DNA from: Eutypella sp. D-1
Lineage: Eukaryota > Ascomycota > Sordariomycetes > Xylariales > Diatrypaceae
Assembly (NCBI GenBank): GCA_023313575.1
Contig: JAJTTP010000016.1
Coordinates: 1-64,000, forward strand
DNA: 64,000 nucleotides
Reading direction: 5' to 3'
Positions 1 through 13,686 of the stretch are shown piece by piece. Under the pieces are notes generated by a model. The model was not told the origin of the DNA. It searched no databases and was given only the letters and a program-made list of their open reading frames with translations. Position 1 is the first letter of the stretch; each line of letters starts with the position of its first letter. The translations under genes and the position numbers were made by a program.

Positions 1-3000
1 AGCTTTTATATTTATAATAACTTATTATGTTTTATTTAATTTATTAAAAAAAACAGGCAAATTATTAAATTTATTTATACTTACTTTTTATTTATTAAAT
101 AATTAAATAAACGATAATATTTAAAAGTTATATAAGTAATAATTTTAATAAAAAATTAAGTTTTAACAGCTTAATAGGTTTAAAAGCTTTTTAAAGCATT
201 TACGTAAATATTTAAAAGATTTAAAGTAATTATTATTACCTTAACCTTAAGGTTTAAAACATTTTAACCTTAACTTTAACCATTTTTTTTATAACGATCA
301 GAATTTTACTTTTTATTATATTTTGTTAATAACAACCCGATAAATACTGATTAAAAAAACTATTATTTAAATATCGGTTAATCCGAATATAAGTCCGAAT
401 CGGATAATAAAGATAAAAACAAAATAAAAAGCTTAAAATTTAGCCATAACCCGGAAAAATTAGCGTAAACGGCGGAAAAGTTTACGGCGTAACGGAAGGA
501 CGGCCTTTTACCGGGATAAAAACTAATAACACGATACGGCCGCATTTATTTCCGGGATATAAAGGATAACCTTTATTAAATAAATATTAAAAAAAATAAA
601 TATAATAAATTTACGGTCCGAATTAATAATACCCCCCGATATTTACGTTTATCCCGGCCTATAAAATAGGCAAAACTCGGGGATTAATAAAAACTATAAA
701 TCGCTGCTTACGGCATAACGCCCGCGGATAAGGAAAATGCTTACGTATTATTTAAATAAACGTCCGGAAAGGACCGGTAATATATAATATTATTTTAAAT
801 ACGGTAATTAAAGTTAAAGCCGATATTATATTAATATAAAAACTATAAGCATAAGTTAAAACGGCAAATAATAAAAAACTGATTAAAACTTATTTAAGGT
901 ATAACGTTTTTTTTTTACGGAAAACTGGGCCTTTTAAACGTTATAAATATTTACGTACGTTCGAAAAAACCTTAACTTATAAATTACGTAACTCCGATTT
1001 TTTATTTTATTAAACGTATACGTAATAAAAAATAATAACGTTAAATCGGTTAATATTTATATCGATTAAATAAACTTTTACCTGCTTTTTACGTTTTTCG
1101 AAAATTAAAAGTTATATAATAAGCGATACGTCGGAAAAGATTTTAATACGGTATATTAAATATAATAACCAGGTTATCGCTATTATAAAAGATTAAATAT
1201 TAAGGTAATAAAATAAATAAAAGCATAATTATTAAATATTTTTAATTTAAAAATTTTTATTTATACGGTAAATAATACATTAAATCTGGTTTTATTAAAC
1301 GTTTTACGGGTAACGGCGGTAATCGATAATATTTTATATACCGGTTCCGACTATTATATTATAATAACCGAAATACTGGTAAACCTCCTTAAGAAACTTT
1401 TATACGTTAAATTAAATTTCCCCGAAAAAGCCCGGTTACGTTTTTTTTAATTAATGTATTTATATTAAAAATAAAACCTTAATAACCTTTTTTTTTAAAC
1501 GAACCCGATATTTAAAGTAAAAACGGAAACATTTATTAACGTTTTATTAAAAATATTAAAACGGGTTATAAAAGTTACGGGTAAATTAAAATATATCCGC
1601 GGCCGGGATATTATTTAATAAGATAAAAACTGCGAAAAAGTTACTGCCCGTTTATATCGTATTTATTAAATAGGTAATACCGAAAAAACTTACAAATTAA
1701 TTAAGGTTTAAAGGAAAACGGTACGCCAAGTTAAAAAATAATATTAAAATAAGTTTATCGCCGAAATTAAAAACGATAAAGATATTTTTAAAATCGTCGG
1801 TTAATATAAATATAAAAATAATTTCCGTTTATTATTAATAAAGGACGGAAATAAAATAATTACCGATACGGAAAAAAAGATTAATTTATTACGTTATAAA
1901 GTATTAATCCTTTAAGCCGCCGGCGGGGACGTTATAAACCTTTAATAATTATTATAGCTATAAAATTAAAATAAATTTAATTATAAAAGCGCGTAATAAA
2001 TTTATTTTAATTTTTTATAAAACTTTAAGGTATTAATGGTAAAAGCGGAGGATACGTATATACGGATATTATTTATAGCACCTGGTAAAAACGGATTGAT
2101 AACTATATTATTATAACTGGTTTAGTTAATAATAAGCGAAATAATACGTATATTATATAAAGCATGCTTCCGTTATAATTATTATTTTTAAATTTTTAAA
2201 ACAGTAAAAATCGTTATATTTCCGAAAATAGGTAAATCCGACTTTATTAAATTTAAATCATAAAAACCTATATTATTACTTTCTTACTTAAATAAAGGAT
2301 TAAAAAAATTAATAACTAAGCGTATGGTAATATAAATATTACGCCATAAAATATTTTACCCGTAATAATTCGGCGCCTTTTTTAAAAAATTAGCAATCGA
2401 TTTAACCATTTACGTTATTTATAACGTTAAATAGGCGTTTACCTGTAAAAACGTTGTTTTATTATTAATAATAAACGTATTAAATGTTTTTAACGCCGTT
2501 TTACGTAATTGCTTTATTTTCCGTTTAAAATAATAAAAATAAGATATAAAATTCATATAATAAATAAACTCCTTTATAACGGATTAACAGGCGGTTATAT
2601 GTATAAAGGATATTATTATTAACCTTATTCCCTTATTTTACGGTATGCTTTAAAAATCTTTAATATCTTTTATTTTTTTTATGTTATATACCGAGCTAAT
2701 GCTATAAAAAAATTAACACTTAATACCAAATTTAAATATGCAGATAATATCGTTATTTTACGTACCGGCCCGATAACCTTTTATACGACCGCCGTTTTAA
2801 TTACCGATATAAAAAACGTATTTAAATAAGGAAAAAATAATGCCTTATCTTTTAATTTAATAAAGTATAAACTTAAACATTTTTATAAAAATAAAACTTT
2901 TAAAATTAATATAATTACTATTATCGGTAATGTTTTCGAAATTAAAGCTTTAACGGAAATAATCCGGTAATTTAACGTTTTTTTTAACTTATAATTTAAT

Positions 3001-4770
3001 TTTAAAAAATACGTTACCGAATAAAGTAATAAAACGTTATAAATGGCTAATTATATATAATATCTTAATAAAGTTATATACGGGTCCCTTTTAAATAAAA
3101 CTATTAAAACCGTTAAAGCTTACGTAATGCCGATCGTAATATACGCCGTAAAAGCTTAATGGCCAAGATTTTAACGCTTTTTAGTTAAAAACGTATTTAA
3201 ATTAGCCGATATTAAGATAGGCCTATTTATAAACAAATTAAATAAGCCATTTAAAATCGCCGTTTAAACCGCGTTACTTATTTAACGTATTATTTATATT
3301 ATTATCTTTTATAAAAAATCGGGGATATTATTAATAAAAATATTCCTTTCATAAATTAAATTAAAATATTCGGTACGTTTTCGGACGTTAAATAAAAATT
3401 ACCTTATAATTACCCGGCTATTTTATTTAAAAAAAAATGGCCGATACGTTTATAATTAGCCGATATAACCCCGGCCTGCCCGTATTTACTCCTTTTTATA
3501 AAACGTTAGCTATTATTATTTATACCTTTTTTTTCGGATAAAAACGAAAGCATTAAGGTATATAAAAAGTGGTTATCCTTTTTTTTACCGACGGACCTGG
3601 TTATTTATTTTAATAGCTTTAAGGTCGACCATATAAATTAAGGTTTTATATTTTATTAAAATAACGGACGTAAATTTTCTTACGCCGTTTATAAACCTTT
3701 AACTTAAATAAAAGTTTTCGATAAAAAAGTAATAATTACGTATAAAGCGGTATAATAAGTAAAAAAAGAATAATACGATTTTAACCCCCCGGTAACCGGT
3801 TTATACCTTTATATCGATAATACGGCGGTTATACGTAACCTATTCGGTTATTTATTTAATAATTTTTAAATTAACTTTTTAACCTTTTATAATACGATCG
3901 CCCGTATCCGGCCGTTTATTACGTTTATTTAATAAACGCCGGGTTATAAAAATATCGCCGGTAATAAGGTTATAAACATTTAAATTAAGCTCGGGGCTAT
4001 TTAATACCCGGATACCGGGATAATAACTTTTACCTATTTTAAACGTATTATAAAAAAGAGGCGTAAGCTTTTTTTCGCCGAATAATAACTCCGAAACATT
4101 TTCCCGTCGTATATACGATAAAACCTCCCGTATAAAAGCTTTCCTTTTAAGCTTTTTTTTTTATACTTAATATTATATTACCTTTTTATAAAACGATCGG
4201 GTTACGATAATTTTACCGAATATTATTAACGTTTTAAACATAACACGTTTTATTTTTACCGGTATAAAAAAAAAAGACCGCCGGTTACGTTTTCGATTAC
4301 GATATTATAAAAAATACTTTTTATTTTTTAATTTAACCCGGTTATAAAACGATTTAACTTTTTAGCTATAAAGGTTATTTCGTTTTTTTAACTTTTTTCG
4401 ATAAAGTTAGGCCTTATTTAACGTCGGATTAAAAATTAAACGCGTAATAAAATACGGTAAGTTTTAAAACTATTTATAACGGGTAACGGGTAAAATAACC
4501 GAGGTATAACTTAAAAGATTCGGAAATAAACGGTAAAGCTTTAAAAAAAGATAACCGTAAGTAAATAGTTAACGGAGGATTTTTTATATTAACCGTAATA
4601 CGTTAATACGGCCCGTTTTTAAATAGATTTATTTTAACCGTCCTATATATTATATAATATCGGTACCTAGCTGGTTAGGTGCAGCCTTGCTTATAGGCTT
4701 ATATATAGATAGCCTTAAATAATATGGTCCACCCGGACGGAAAATAAATCATTATTATCATCATTATCAT
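1..4770 (+). mobile_element. LINE copy A, 5'-cut by window edge, RIP-mutated
   Basis: This is the 3' three-quarters of a non-LTR retrotransposon on the plus strand; base 1 aligns with about base 8927 of copy B. Reverse-transcriptase motif C is readable at 2737-2748 as Y-A-D-N, followed by I-V-I-L; the family has YADD, so the last Asp codon has become AAT as RIP would cause. Near 3813 a Y-I-D-N stretch fits the first Asp motif of an RNase H domain, a weaker call. The copy ends with a conserved tail (tccacccggacg at about 4727) and a degenerate CAT/ATT repeat to about 4770. No open frame survives. CA is rare and TA abundant, while CG and CC persist, the expected RIP signature. A Tad1-like or I-like LINE is my best family guess. 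Confidence 0.8.
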
Positions 4771-6025
4771 TAAAGCTTTTTACGTAATAAGTTATTATAT
4801 ACCCATATTTATAACACTTCTAATAAAGCTTAACCATTATATCTTTTATAAAAAGTTTATAATTAAAAATATAAATACGGAATATAACTCCGTTATTATA
4901 AAACCGTTATACCGTTTTAATATCGGTAATTTTAAAAATTAAAATAATAAATTTTACGCTTTTATTTTTTAAAATTAAAAGCTTAATTTTAATAATTAAT
5001 TAAATATTATTAACATCCCGTAACCTTTTTAATATTTTATTTAAATTTATATAAATACTTTTAACTTTTTTTACGTAAATATTTTTAATTATTACGGTAA
5101 ACTTACGTTATAAACGTAACGCTTATGTACCGAAAACGCCGGTAACTTATTTTTAATTTTTTTTATATTTTATTACCGTTTTTTTAAAAGTTAATATTAT
5201 ATCCCCGTTAAAAAAATGCCGCGTTATTATTGCTTTTTATATATTTAAGGTTTTATTTATAGCTTTAACTATATTAATTATATTACGGTTTTTAATATTA
5301 TCGGGCGTATTTCTTTTTTTTTATTATAACCTTTCGGTTATATTTTATCGGTACTATTAGCTTAAATTCCGGGCGTTATGTTACCGTTACGGTAACGTTA
5401 ACTTATCGTTTTATTAAGGGGGTAAAAGTATTAATCGCGGTCGGTCCGTTATTATTAAAACTTTACACGGTAATAATCTTTTTTTTAATGCTTTTTTCGA
5501 AAGGTTTTATCGCGTCGTAAAAATGTTCGATTATAACGGCGTTATTATCGATACGTACGCGCTCCGTTAACGTATCGTATTCGATTTTTACGATTATATT
5601 AATAATAACGAAAGCTTTTTTAACCTTATTTAAAGTAACCATATTTATTAAAACCTTTTTTAAATAAATAATCGCGACTTTTTTTTATTTATTAATTACG
5701 TTAACGTAACGATTTTATTATTTTAACGCGTTATTTATACCTTATTACGGCTTTAAACGGTATCGGCTTTATTAAAAACTAGCCGTATTACCGTTTAAAT
5801 TTATCGAATTATTAACATATAATTACGTTATCGTTACGTCGGCGATACGCTTACGTAACTATAGTAAAACGAATATAAGGATTTCAGATCTGATATTATT
5901 TTAATAAAAAAACGCAAATTCGAAAAGTTATATGATAAAATCCAAAAGTCCTCCAATATTCAAGTTCTTAATAAGTTTTCTTCCTAATAAGTTTTTTTTT
6001 TTTTTTTTTTTCTTCCTAATAAGTT
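4771..6025. other. RIP-mutated AT-rich sequence of unknown origin
   Basis: This stretch separates LINE copy A from LINE fragment E and does not match the other LINE copies by eye. It holds no usable reading frame. Up to about 5880 it is strongly RIP-like (TA-rich, CA-poor), so it is probably another decayed repeat whose partners lie outside the window. From about 5881 to 6025 the composition changes: CA dinucleotides reappear and there is a T run flanked by a repeated 13-mer, described separately. Confidence 0.5.
5979..6023. repeat. 13-bp direct repeat flanking a T19 run
   Basis: The 13-mer tcttcctaataag occurs at 5979-5991 and again at 6011-6023, with 19 T between. A third, imperfect copy lies just upstream at about 5964-5976. 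It may be local tandem duplication with T expansion, or a retrotransposed poly(A) scrap with a target duplication. Confidence 0.7.
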
Positions 6026-7208
6026 TGTTATAAAATATTAATCCTTTAAGTTATTGGCAAAAATATTATATCCTTTTAATAATTATTATAACTATAAAAT
6101 TAAAACGAATTTAATTATAAATAAAAAAATAAAAAATAAACCCCGATTAATTATAAGACTTTCGGGTTTTTATAATAAAGAAAAATATTTATATCCGTAT
6201 CTTCTTTATAATATTAAGTAAAAACGGTTTATTAATAATATTTTTCTAATTAATTTAACCCTTAATTATAAAAGCAATATATATATTCTACGAAATATAC
6301 TTACGTTATAATTATTACTTTTAAATTTTTAAAACGGCGGAAATAATTATGTTTTTAAAAACGAGTAAATCAGATTTTATTAAGTTTAAATTTTAAAAAC
6401 TTATATCGTTATTATTTTATTTAAATAAACAACTAAAAACGCTAATAATTAAACGTATAATATTACAAACGTTACGTTATAAAATACTTTACCCTTAATA
6501 ATTCGGCGTATTTTTTAAAAAATCGCCGGTTAATTTTATTATTTACGTTATTTATAAGATTAAATAAATTTCTAATTAAAACAATATCGTATTATTTTTA
6601 ATAATAAATATATCGGGTATTTTTAACGTTATTTTATGTAATCGATTTATCCTTTATTTAAAATAATAAAAATAAAATATAAAATCTATATAATAAATAA
6701 AATTTTTTATAACAGATTAGTAAATTATTATACGTATAAAAAATGTTATTATTAATTTTATTCTTTTATTATATAACGTGTTATAAAAAACCCTTATATT
6801 TCTTTTATTCTTTTTATTTTTTTAATATTATATATTAAATTAATGTTATAAAAAAAACGTATATTTAATATTAAATTCGGATATACGGATAATATCGTTA
6901 CTTTATAAACCGGATTAATTACTTTTTAAACGGCCGTAAGTTTAATTTCCGACGTAAAAAACGTATTTAATTAGAAAAAGGATAACGTTTTCTCTTTTAA
7001 CTTAATTAAATATAAACTTAAATATTTTTATAAAACTAAAACGTTTAAAACCGATATAATTATTAATAACACGTTTAAAGAAAAAGCTTTAATAAAAACG
7101 GTCCGATAACTTAATACCCTTTTTAATTTATAATTTAATTTATAAAAATACGTTATTAAATAAAATAATAAAGCGTTATAAATAATTAATTATATATAAT
7201 ATTTTAAT
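6026..7208 (+). mobile_element. LINE internal fragment E
   Basis: This plus-strand fragment aligns with about 1893-3066 of copy A, which is the reverse-transcriptase region; it begins at the sequence ttataaaatattaatcc. It lacks both element ends and is heavily RIP-mutated. It stops abruptly where the inverted tail of copy F begins, so F appears to have inserted into it. The continuation of E beyond the nested elements was not found by eye. Confidence 0.65.
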
Positions 7209-7311
7209 AATAATGATGATAATAATAAAAATATATTTTACGTCCGGGTAAACCATGCTATTTAAAGCTATTTATTTATAAGCTTATATATAAAGCTACA
7301 CCTAAAATAAT
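7209..7311 (-). mobile_element. 3' tail of inverted LINE copy F (first piece)
   Basis: The sequence starts with a degenerate ATG/ATA repeat and then reads ttttacgtccgggt, the reverse complement of the 3' end of the LINE. It is the 3' terminal roughly 85 bp of an inverted copy, interrupted at 7312 by the start of full-length copy B. Further pieces of what seems to be the same inverted copy lie at 13,687-14,278 and 20,681-20,978. About 85 bp expected between the first and second pieces is absent, so the insertion of B may have deleted target DNA. Confidence 0.6.
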
Positions 7312-10300
7312 ATCTTTTTTCCTTTTATTTTTCTTACTTTAACCATTATTAAAACTTTCACTTATACATAAAACTTTTATATCGTAAGCTTTATTTACCC
7401 CGTGCCTTTAAATTAAGCATATTTATAAATATTAAAAATAATTAAACCGCCGCCTTTTTAACTTTAAACTCCCTTGCGGTAAAGCATAAAACGCTTTACC
7501 TTTAAAACACCCGTAATAATTATCCGTATTTATAATACCATTTTTACGGCAGTAATACCGTTAAAACCCGTACTTACGCCTGCTTTTAATAAAAAAGTAA
7601 GCACGGGCATATATAAATTTGAAACCTAATTTAAAAAATATAAAATTAATAAGCTTTTAAAAAACGCGTTAAATAATTTTATACTTTTTTTAATCCGCGT
7701 ATTACGAAAAAAACAAATTAGTAATAAAAATAAAGTTCGACGTTTTATTTACTTTATCCGCTTATTTAAATATTAACCTTAAAAAATACGATATAAAAAT
7801 ATACGTAATATAAATTATAATATCCCGTAAATTAATAAAAAAAGTAATAATTAAAATCGTAAATAGTTTAAACCCCGAATTTACCGGTTACGTTATTATT
7901 ATTATTATTAATATAATTAATACCATTAATATTATTAATATTAAAAGATACGGAATATAAAAACTTAATAACCCCGTTTAATCTTAATATACTTTACTTT
8001 TTACCTTTTTTATTAATATCCCCCGATAAAAGCTATTTGTTAAAACCTTAATTAATAATAATAACGGCGGACCGTTACGGCTTATTTAATTAACTTAACC
8101 GGTACCGAAAAAATCGTATATAAATATAACGGTAATAACGGGGTTAATAAGGGAAAATTATATTTTAATTTAATCGCGGAAAACGCGATAACGTTAAAAA
8201 TAACGATAATAATTAACGTATTAAACGGAAATAAAAATAGCTTTACCCCTTTTTAATTAAAAAGTTTAAATTAAAAAGGACCCCGGTTAATATTTAAACC
8301 GCCGCCTTTTTTTTAAATTAAAAAATAACCATAAATAAATAACATTTAAGCTAATAAACGTTAAAATAGCTATAATAAAACTTTTAAATATTAACTTAAC
8401 GGAAATTATAAAAGCGTAAAAAATTAAAATAAATTAAACGTTTATTACTAAAAATAAAATAGCCTGTTAATACGTATAAAACTGTTTTATTACCGTAAGC
8501 AAAACGGGTATACGTTTTAAAAAATTTAAATAATAATTTTTATATATTTTATAAAAAATACCCGAAACCTTTTATATCGGTAATAAGTCGAAATTAATTA
8601 ATAAAATTATTTAATATAAAATTATTATATAATCCGGTTTAAAACCTATTAACTTTTATAAAACTAACCGTATCGTATTAAAGTTCCCGCTTTAAAAATA
8701 AGTAATAACCTTCTTTTATAAAATTAAAAACTTTAAAGCTTTCGACTTTAAGCCGGTTAAATTTTAAAAAAAAAACCCCGAAAATTATATAACACGGTTG
8801 CTATTTAAACTTTTATAATAAATATAAATATAATAAACTTAAAAGGTATAAACGGTATAACCGGAAAGCTTATAATAATTTAAAAATATATTAAACCTAT
8901 TTTAAATACTTTAATTATAACGGCCTTTATATTTATAATAACCTTTCTTACCTTATTTATTTTATTAAAAAAAACGGGCAAATTATTAAACTTACCCGCG
9001 TTTATTTTATATTTATTAAGCAGTTAAATTAACGATAATACCTAAAGGTTATCCAGGTAATAACGGTAAAAAAAACCTCGGCCGCGGCCATTAACACCTT
9101 AATAAAAGATCAAAACCTAATAGCCTAACGGGCATAAAAATTCCCCGAAGCACCCGCGCAAACACTTAAAAAACCCAGGGTGGTTATCACCACCCTAACC
9201 CTAACTCTCCTTATAACGGTTAAAGTCCTATCTTTTAACACATTTCGAAAACGATAACCCGATAAACGCCGACTAAAAAAAGCATTACTTAAATATCGGC
9301 CAATCCGATTATAAGTTTAAATCGGATTTCGAAAACAAAAATAAAACCTTCCCGGATAAAATAAAAAGTTTAAAATTTAGCCATAATTCGAAAACGTTCG
9401 TATAAACGACGGAAAAATTTACGGTATAACGTAAAAACGGCCTTCCGCCGGGATAAAAACTAATAACCTGATACGGCTGTATTTATTTCCGGAATATAAA
9501 AAATAACCTTTATTAAATAAATATTAAAAAAAATAAATATAATAAATTTACGGTCCGAATTAATAATACCTTTTAATATTTATATTTATTATAATTTATA
9601 AAATATAAAAAAACCGGGGATTAATAAAAGTTATAAATTATTACTTACGGCGTAATACCCGCGGACGAAAAAAATACTTTTATATTATTTAAATTAATAT
9701 CCGTAAAAAACCGGTAATATATAATATTATTTTAAATACGGTAATTAAAATTAAAGCCGATATTATTTTAATATAAAACTTATAAGCGTAAATTAAAATA
9801 ACCGATAATAAAAAATTAATTAAAACTTATTTAAAATATAATATTTTTTTTTTACGGAAAATTAAGTTTTTTAAATATTATAAATATTATAAATATTTAT
9901 ATATATATAATAAAACTTTAATTTATAAATTACGTAATTTCGTTTTTCGTTATTTTAAACGTATACGTAATAAAAATTAATAACGTAAAATTAGTTAATA
10001 TTTATATCGATTAAATAAACCTTTATTTCTTTTTACGTTTTTCGAAAATTAAAAGTTATTTAATAAACGGTATGTCGGAAAAAACTTTAATACGGTATAT
10101 TAAATATAATAATTAAATTATTACCGTTATAAAAAATTAAATACTAGAATAATAAAATAAATAAAAACATAATTATTAAATATCTTTAATTTAAAAGCTT
10201 TTATTTATACGGTAAATAATACGTTAAATTTAACTTTATTAAATATTTTACGGGTAACGGCGGCGGTCGATAATATTTTATATACCGGCTCCGATTATTA

Positions 10301-13300
10301 TATTATAATAATTAAAATACCGGTAAACTTTCCCGATAAATTATTACGTATTAAATTAAATTTCCCCGAAAAAACCCGGTTACGTTTTTTTAATTAATAT
10401 ATTTATATTAAAAATAAAACTTTAATAACTTTTTTTTTTTAAATAAACCCGATATCGAAAATAAAAACAAAAGCATTTATTAACATTTTATTAAAAATAT
10501 TAAAACAGGTTATAAAAGTTACGGGTAAATTAAAATATTACTTAATAAAACGAAAAGTGTAAAAAGGTTATTACCTATTTACGCCGTGTTTACCGAATAG
10601 GTAATACCGAAAAATTTTAAAAATTAATTAAAGTTTAAAAAAAACGGTACGCCGAGTTAAAAAAATAATATTAAAATAAGCTTATTATTAAAGTTAAAAA
10701 TAATAAAAATATTTTTAAAATCGTTAATTAATATAAATTTAAAAATAATTTTTGCTCGCTATTAATAAAAAACGGAAATAAAATAATTACCGATACGGAA
10801 AAAAAATTAATTTATTGCGTTATAAAATATTAATTTTTTAAACCGCCGGTAAAAACGTTATAAACGTTTAATAGCTATTATAGCTATAAAATTAAAATAA
10901 GCTTAATTATTAAAATATGTAATAAATTTATTTTAATTTCTTATAAAACCCCCGGGTATTAATAACGGAAACGGAAAACGTATATATACGGATATTATTT
11001 ACGGCATTTAATAAAACCGGATTAATAGCTATATTATTATAATTAGCTTAATTAATAATAAATAAAATAATACGTATATTATATAAAATATACCTTTATT
11101 ATAATTATTACTTTTAAATTTTTAAAATAGCAAAAATCGTTATATTCCCGAAAATAAATAAATCCGATTTTATTAAATTTAAATTATAAAAACTTATATT
11201 ATTACTTTTTTACTTAAATAAAAACTTAAAAGAATTAATAATTAAACGTATAATAATATAAACATTACGTTATAAAATATTTTACCCGTAATAATTCGGC
11301 ACTTTGTTTAAAAAATTAGTAATTAATTTAATTATTTACGTTATTTACGATATTAAATAAACGTTTACCCGTAAAAATATCGCCTCGTTATTAATAATAA
11401 ATATATCGGGTATTTTTAACGCCGTTTTATAGAAACGCCTTATTTTCCGGTTAAAATAATAAAAATAAAATATAAAACTTATATAATAAATAAATTCTTT
11501 TATAACGGATTAGTAAACGGTTATATATATAAAAAATATTATTATCGACCTTATTCCTTTATTTTATAATATACTTTAAAGACTTTTAATATCCTTTATC
11601 CTTTTTATGTTATATATCGAGTTAATATTATAAAAAAAACCGATACTTAATACCAGATTTAAATATGTAAATAATATCGTTATTTTATGCACCGGCTTAA
11701 TAACCTTTTATATAACCGCCGTTTTAATTACCGATATAAAAACCATATTTAAAAAAGAAAAAAATAATACCTTATCTTTTAATCTAGTAAAATATAAATT
11801 TAAACATTTTTATAAAAATAAAACCTTTAAAATTAACGTAATTATTATTATTAATAACGCTTTCGAAATTAAAACTTTAATAAAAGTAATCCGGTAATTT
11901 AATATTTTTTTTAACTTATAACTTAATTTTAAAAAACACGATATTAAATAAAGTAATAAAGCGTTATAAATAATTAATTATATATAATATTTTAACAAAA
12001 TCGTATATAAATCCTTTTTAAATAAAACCGTTAAAGCCGTTAAAACTTATATAATACCGATCGTAATATACGCCGTAAAAGCTTAATAATTAAAACTTTA
12101 ACGCTTTTTAATTAAAAACGCGTTTAAACCAGCCGATATTAGGATAAGCCTATTTATAAATAAAATAAATAAACTATTTAAAATCGCCGTTAAAACCGCG
12201 TTACCCGTTTAACGTATTATTTATATTATTATCCTTTATAAAAAATCGGGGATATTATTAATAAAAATATTCCTTACGTAAATTAAATTAAAATATTTAA
12301 TACGTTTTCGGATATTAAATAAAAATTATCCCGTAATTATTTACTTATTTTACTTTAAAAAAATAATTAACGCGTTTATAACTTATTAACGTAACCCCGG
12401 CTTACTTGCGTTTATTTTCTTTTATAAAACGTTAATTATTATTATTTATACCTTTTTTTTTAATAAAAATAAAAGTATTAAAATGTATAAAAAGTAATTA
12501 TCCTTTTTTTTATTAACGGATTTAATTATTTATTTTAATAACTTTAAAGTTAACCGTATAAATTAAAGATTTATATTTTATTAAAATAATAAACGTAAAC
12601 TTTTTTACGCCGTTTACGGATTTTTAACTTAAATAAAAGTTTTCGATAAAAAAATAATAACTGCGCGTAAAACGGTATAATAAGTAAAAAAAAATTAATA
12701 TAACTTTAATTTTCCGGTAACCGGTTTATACTTTTATATCGATAATACGGTAATTATTCGAGATTTACTTGATTATTTATCCGATAATTTATAAGCTAAT
12801 TTTTTAACGTTTTATAAAACGGTTTCCCGCGTATATTTATTTATTTCCTTTATTTAATAAATCCCGGGATATAAATATCTTAACGGTAATAAAGCCGTAA
12901 ACGCTTAAATTAAGCTTAAAATTATTTAATACCCCGATTCCGTCGGTATTATAACTTTAATTTATTTTAAACGTATTATAAAAAAAAAGCGTAAGCTTTT
13001 TTTCGTTAAATAATAATTTCGAAATATTCTTTTATTATATATACGATAAAACGTTTTATATAAAAAACCTTTTTTTAAACTTTCTTTTTTGTATTTAATA
13101 TTATACCACCTTTTCGTAAAACGATCGGGTTATAATAACTTTATTAAATATTATTAACGCTTTAAATATAATACGTTTTATTTTTACCGGTACGGAAAAA
13201 AAAAACCGCCGGTTATATTTTCGATTATAATATTATAAAAGGTACCCTTTATTCTTTAATTTAACCCGGCCATAAAACGACCTAACTTTTTAATTATAAA

Positions 13301-13686
13301 AACTATTTCGCTTTTTTAACTTTCCTCGATAAAACTAGGCTTTATTTAACGGGCTAAATAAAATGCGTAATAAAATACGGCAAGTCTTAAAACCATTTAT
13401 TTTAAGTAACGGGTAAAATAACCAAGGTATAACTTAAAAGATTCGGAAATAAACGGTAAAGCTTTAAAAAAGGATAACCGTAAGTAATAATAAATAAAGG
13501 ATTTCCTATATTAACCGTAACACGTTAATACGGCCACCCGCTTACTCCAGCCGTCCCATACACTATACAGTATCGGCACCCAGCTAATACTTAAGTATAG
13601 CCCTGCCTATAGGCTTACATATAAATAACCCTAAATAATATAATCCACCCGGACGTAACATTCATCATCATCATCATCATCATCAT
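7312..13686 (+). mobile_element. Full-length LINE copy B, RIP-mutated
   Basis: This plus-strand copy of about 6.4 kb starts atctttttt, matching the start of copy C at 14,279, and ends with the conserved 3' tail and a perfect (CAT)8 at 13,663-13,686. Its order matches copies A and C throughout: a 5' region with no recognisable domain, a reverse-transcriptase region with decayed motif C near 11,665, and the 3' region. It contains no long open frame. A patch at about 9060-9250 keeps many CA dinucleotides and two CCCTAA units, so RIP damage is uneven. No target duplication could be matched at its ends. Confidence 0.75.
13663..13686 (+). repeat. (CAT)8 tail of LINE copy B
   Basis: Eight perfect CAT units close copy B. 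The equivalent tails of A, C and D are degenerate mixtures of CAT and ATT/ATA. Every unit holds one CpA, the dinucleotide RIP attacks, yet all are intact here. Confidence 0.9.

Noticed and set aside
9190..9215. CCCTAACCCTAAC as possible telomere repeat
   Set aside because: Only two units, and decayed versions occur at the same place in LINE copies A and D, so it belongs to the element.
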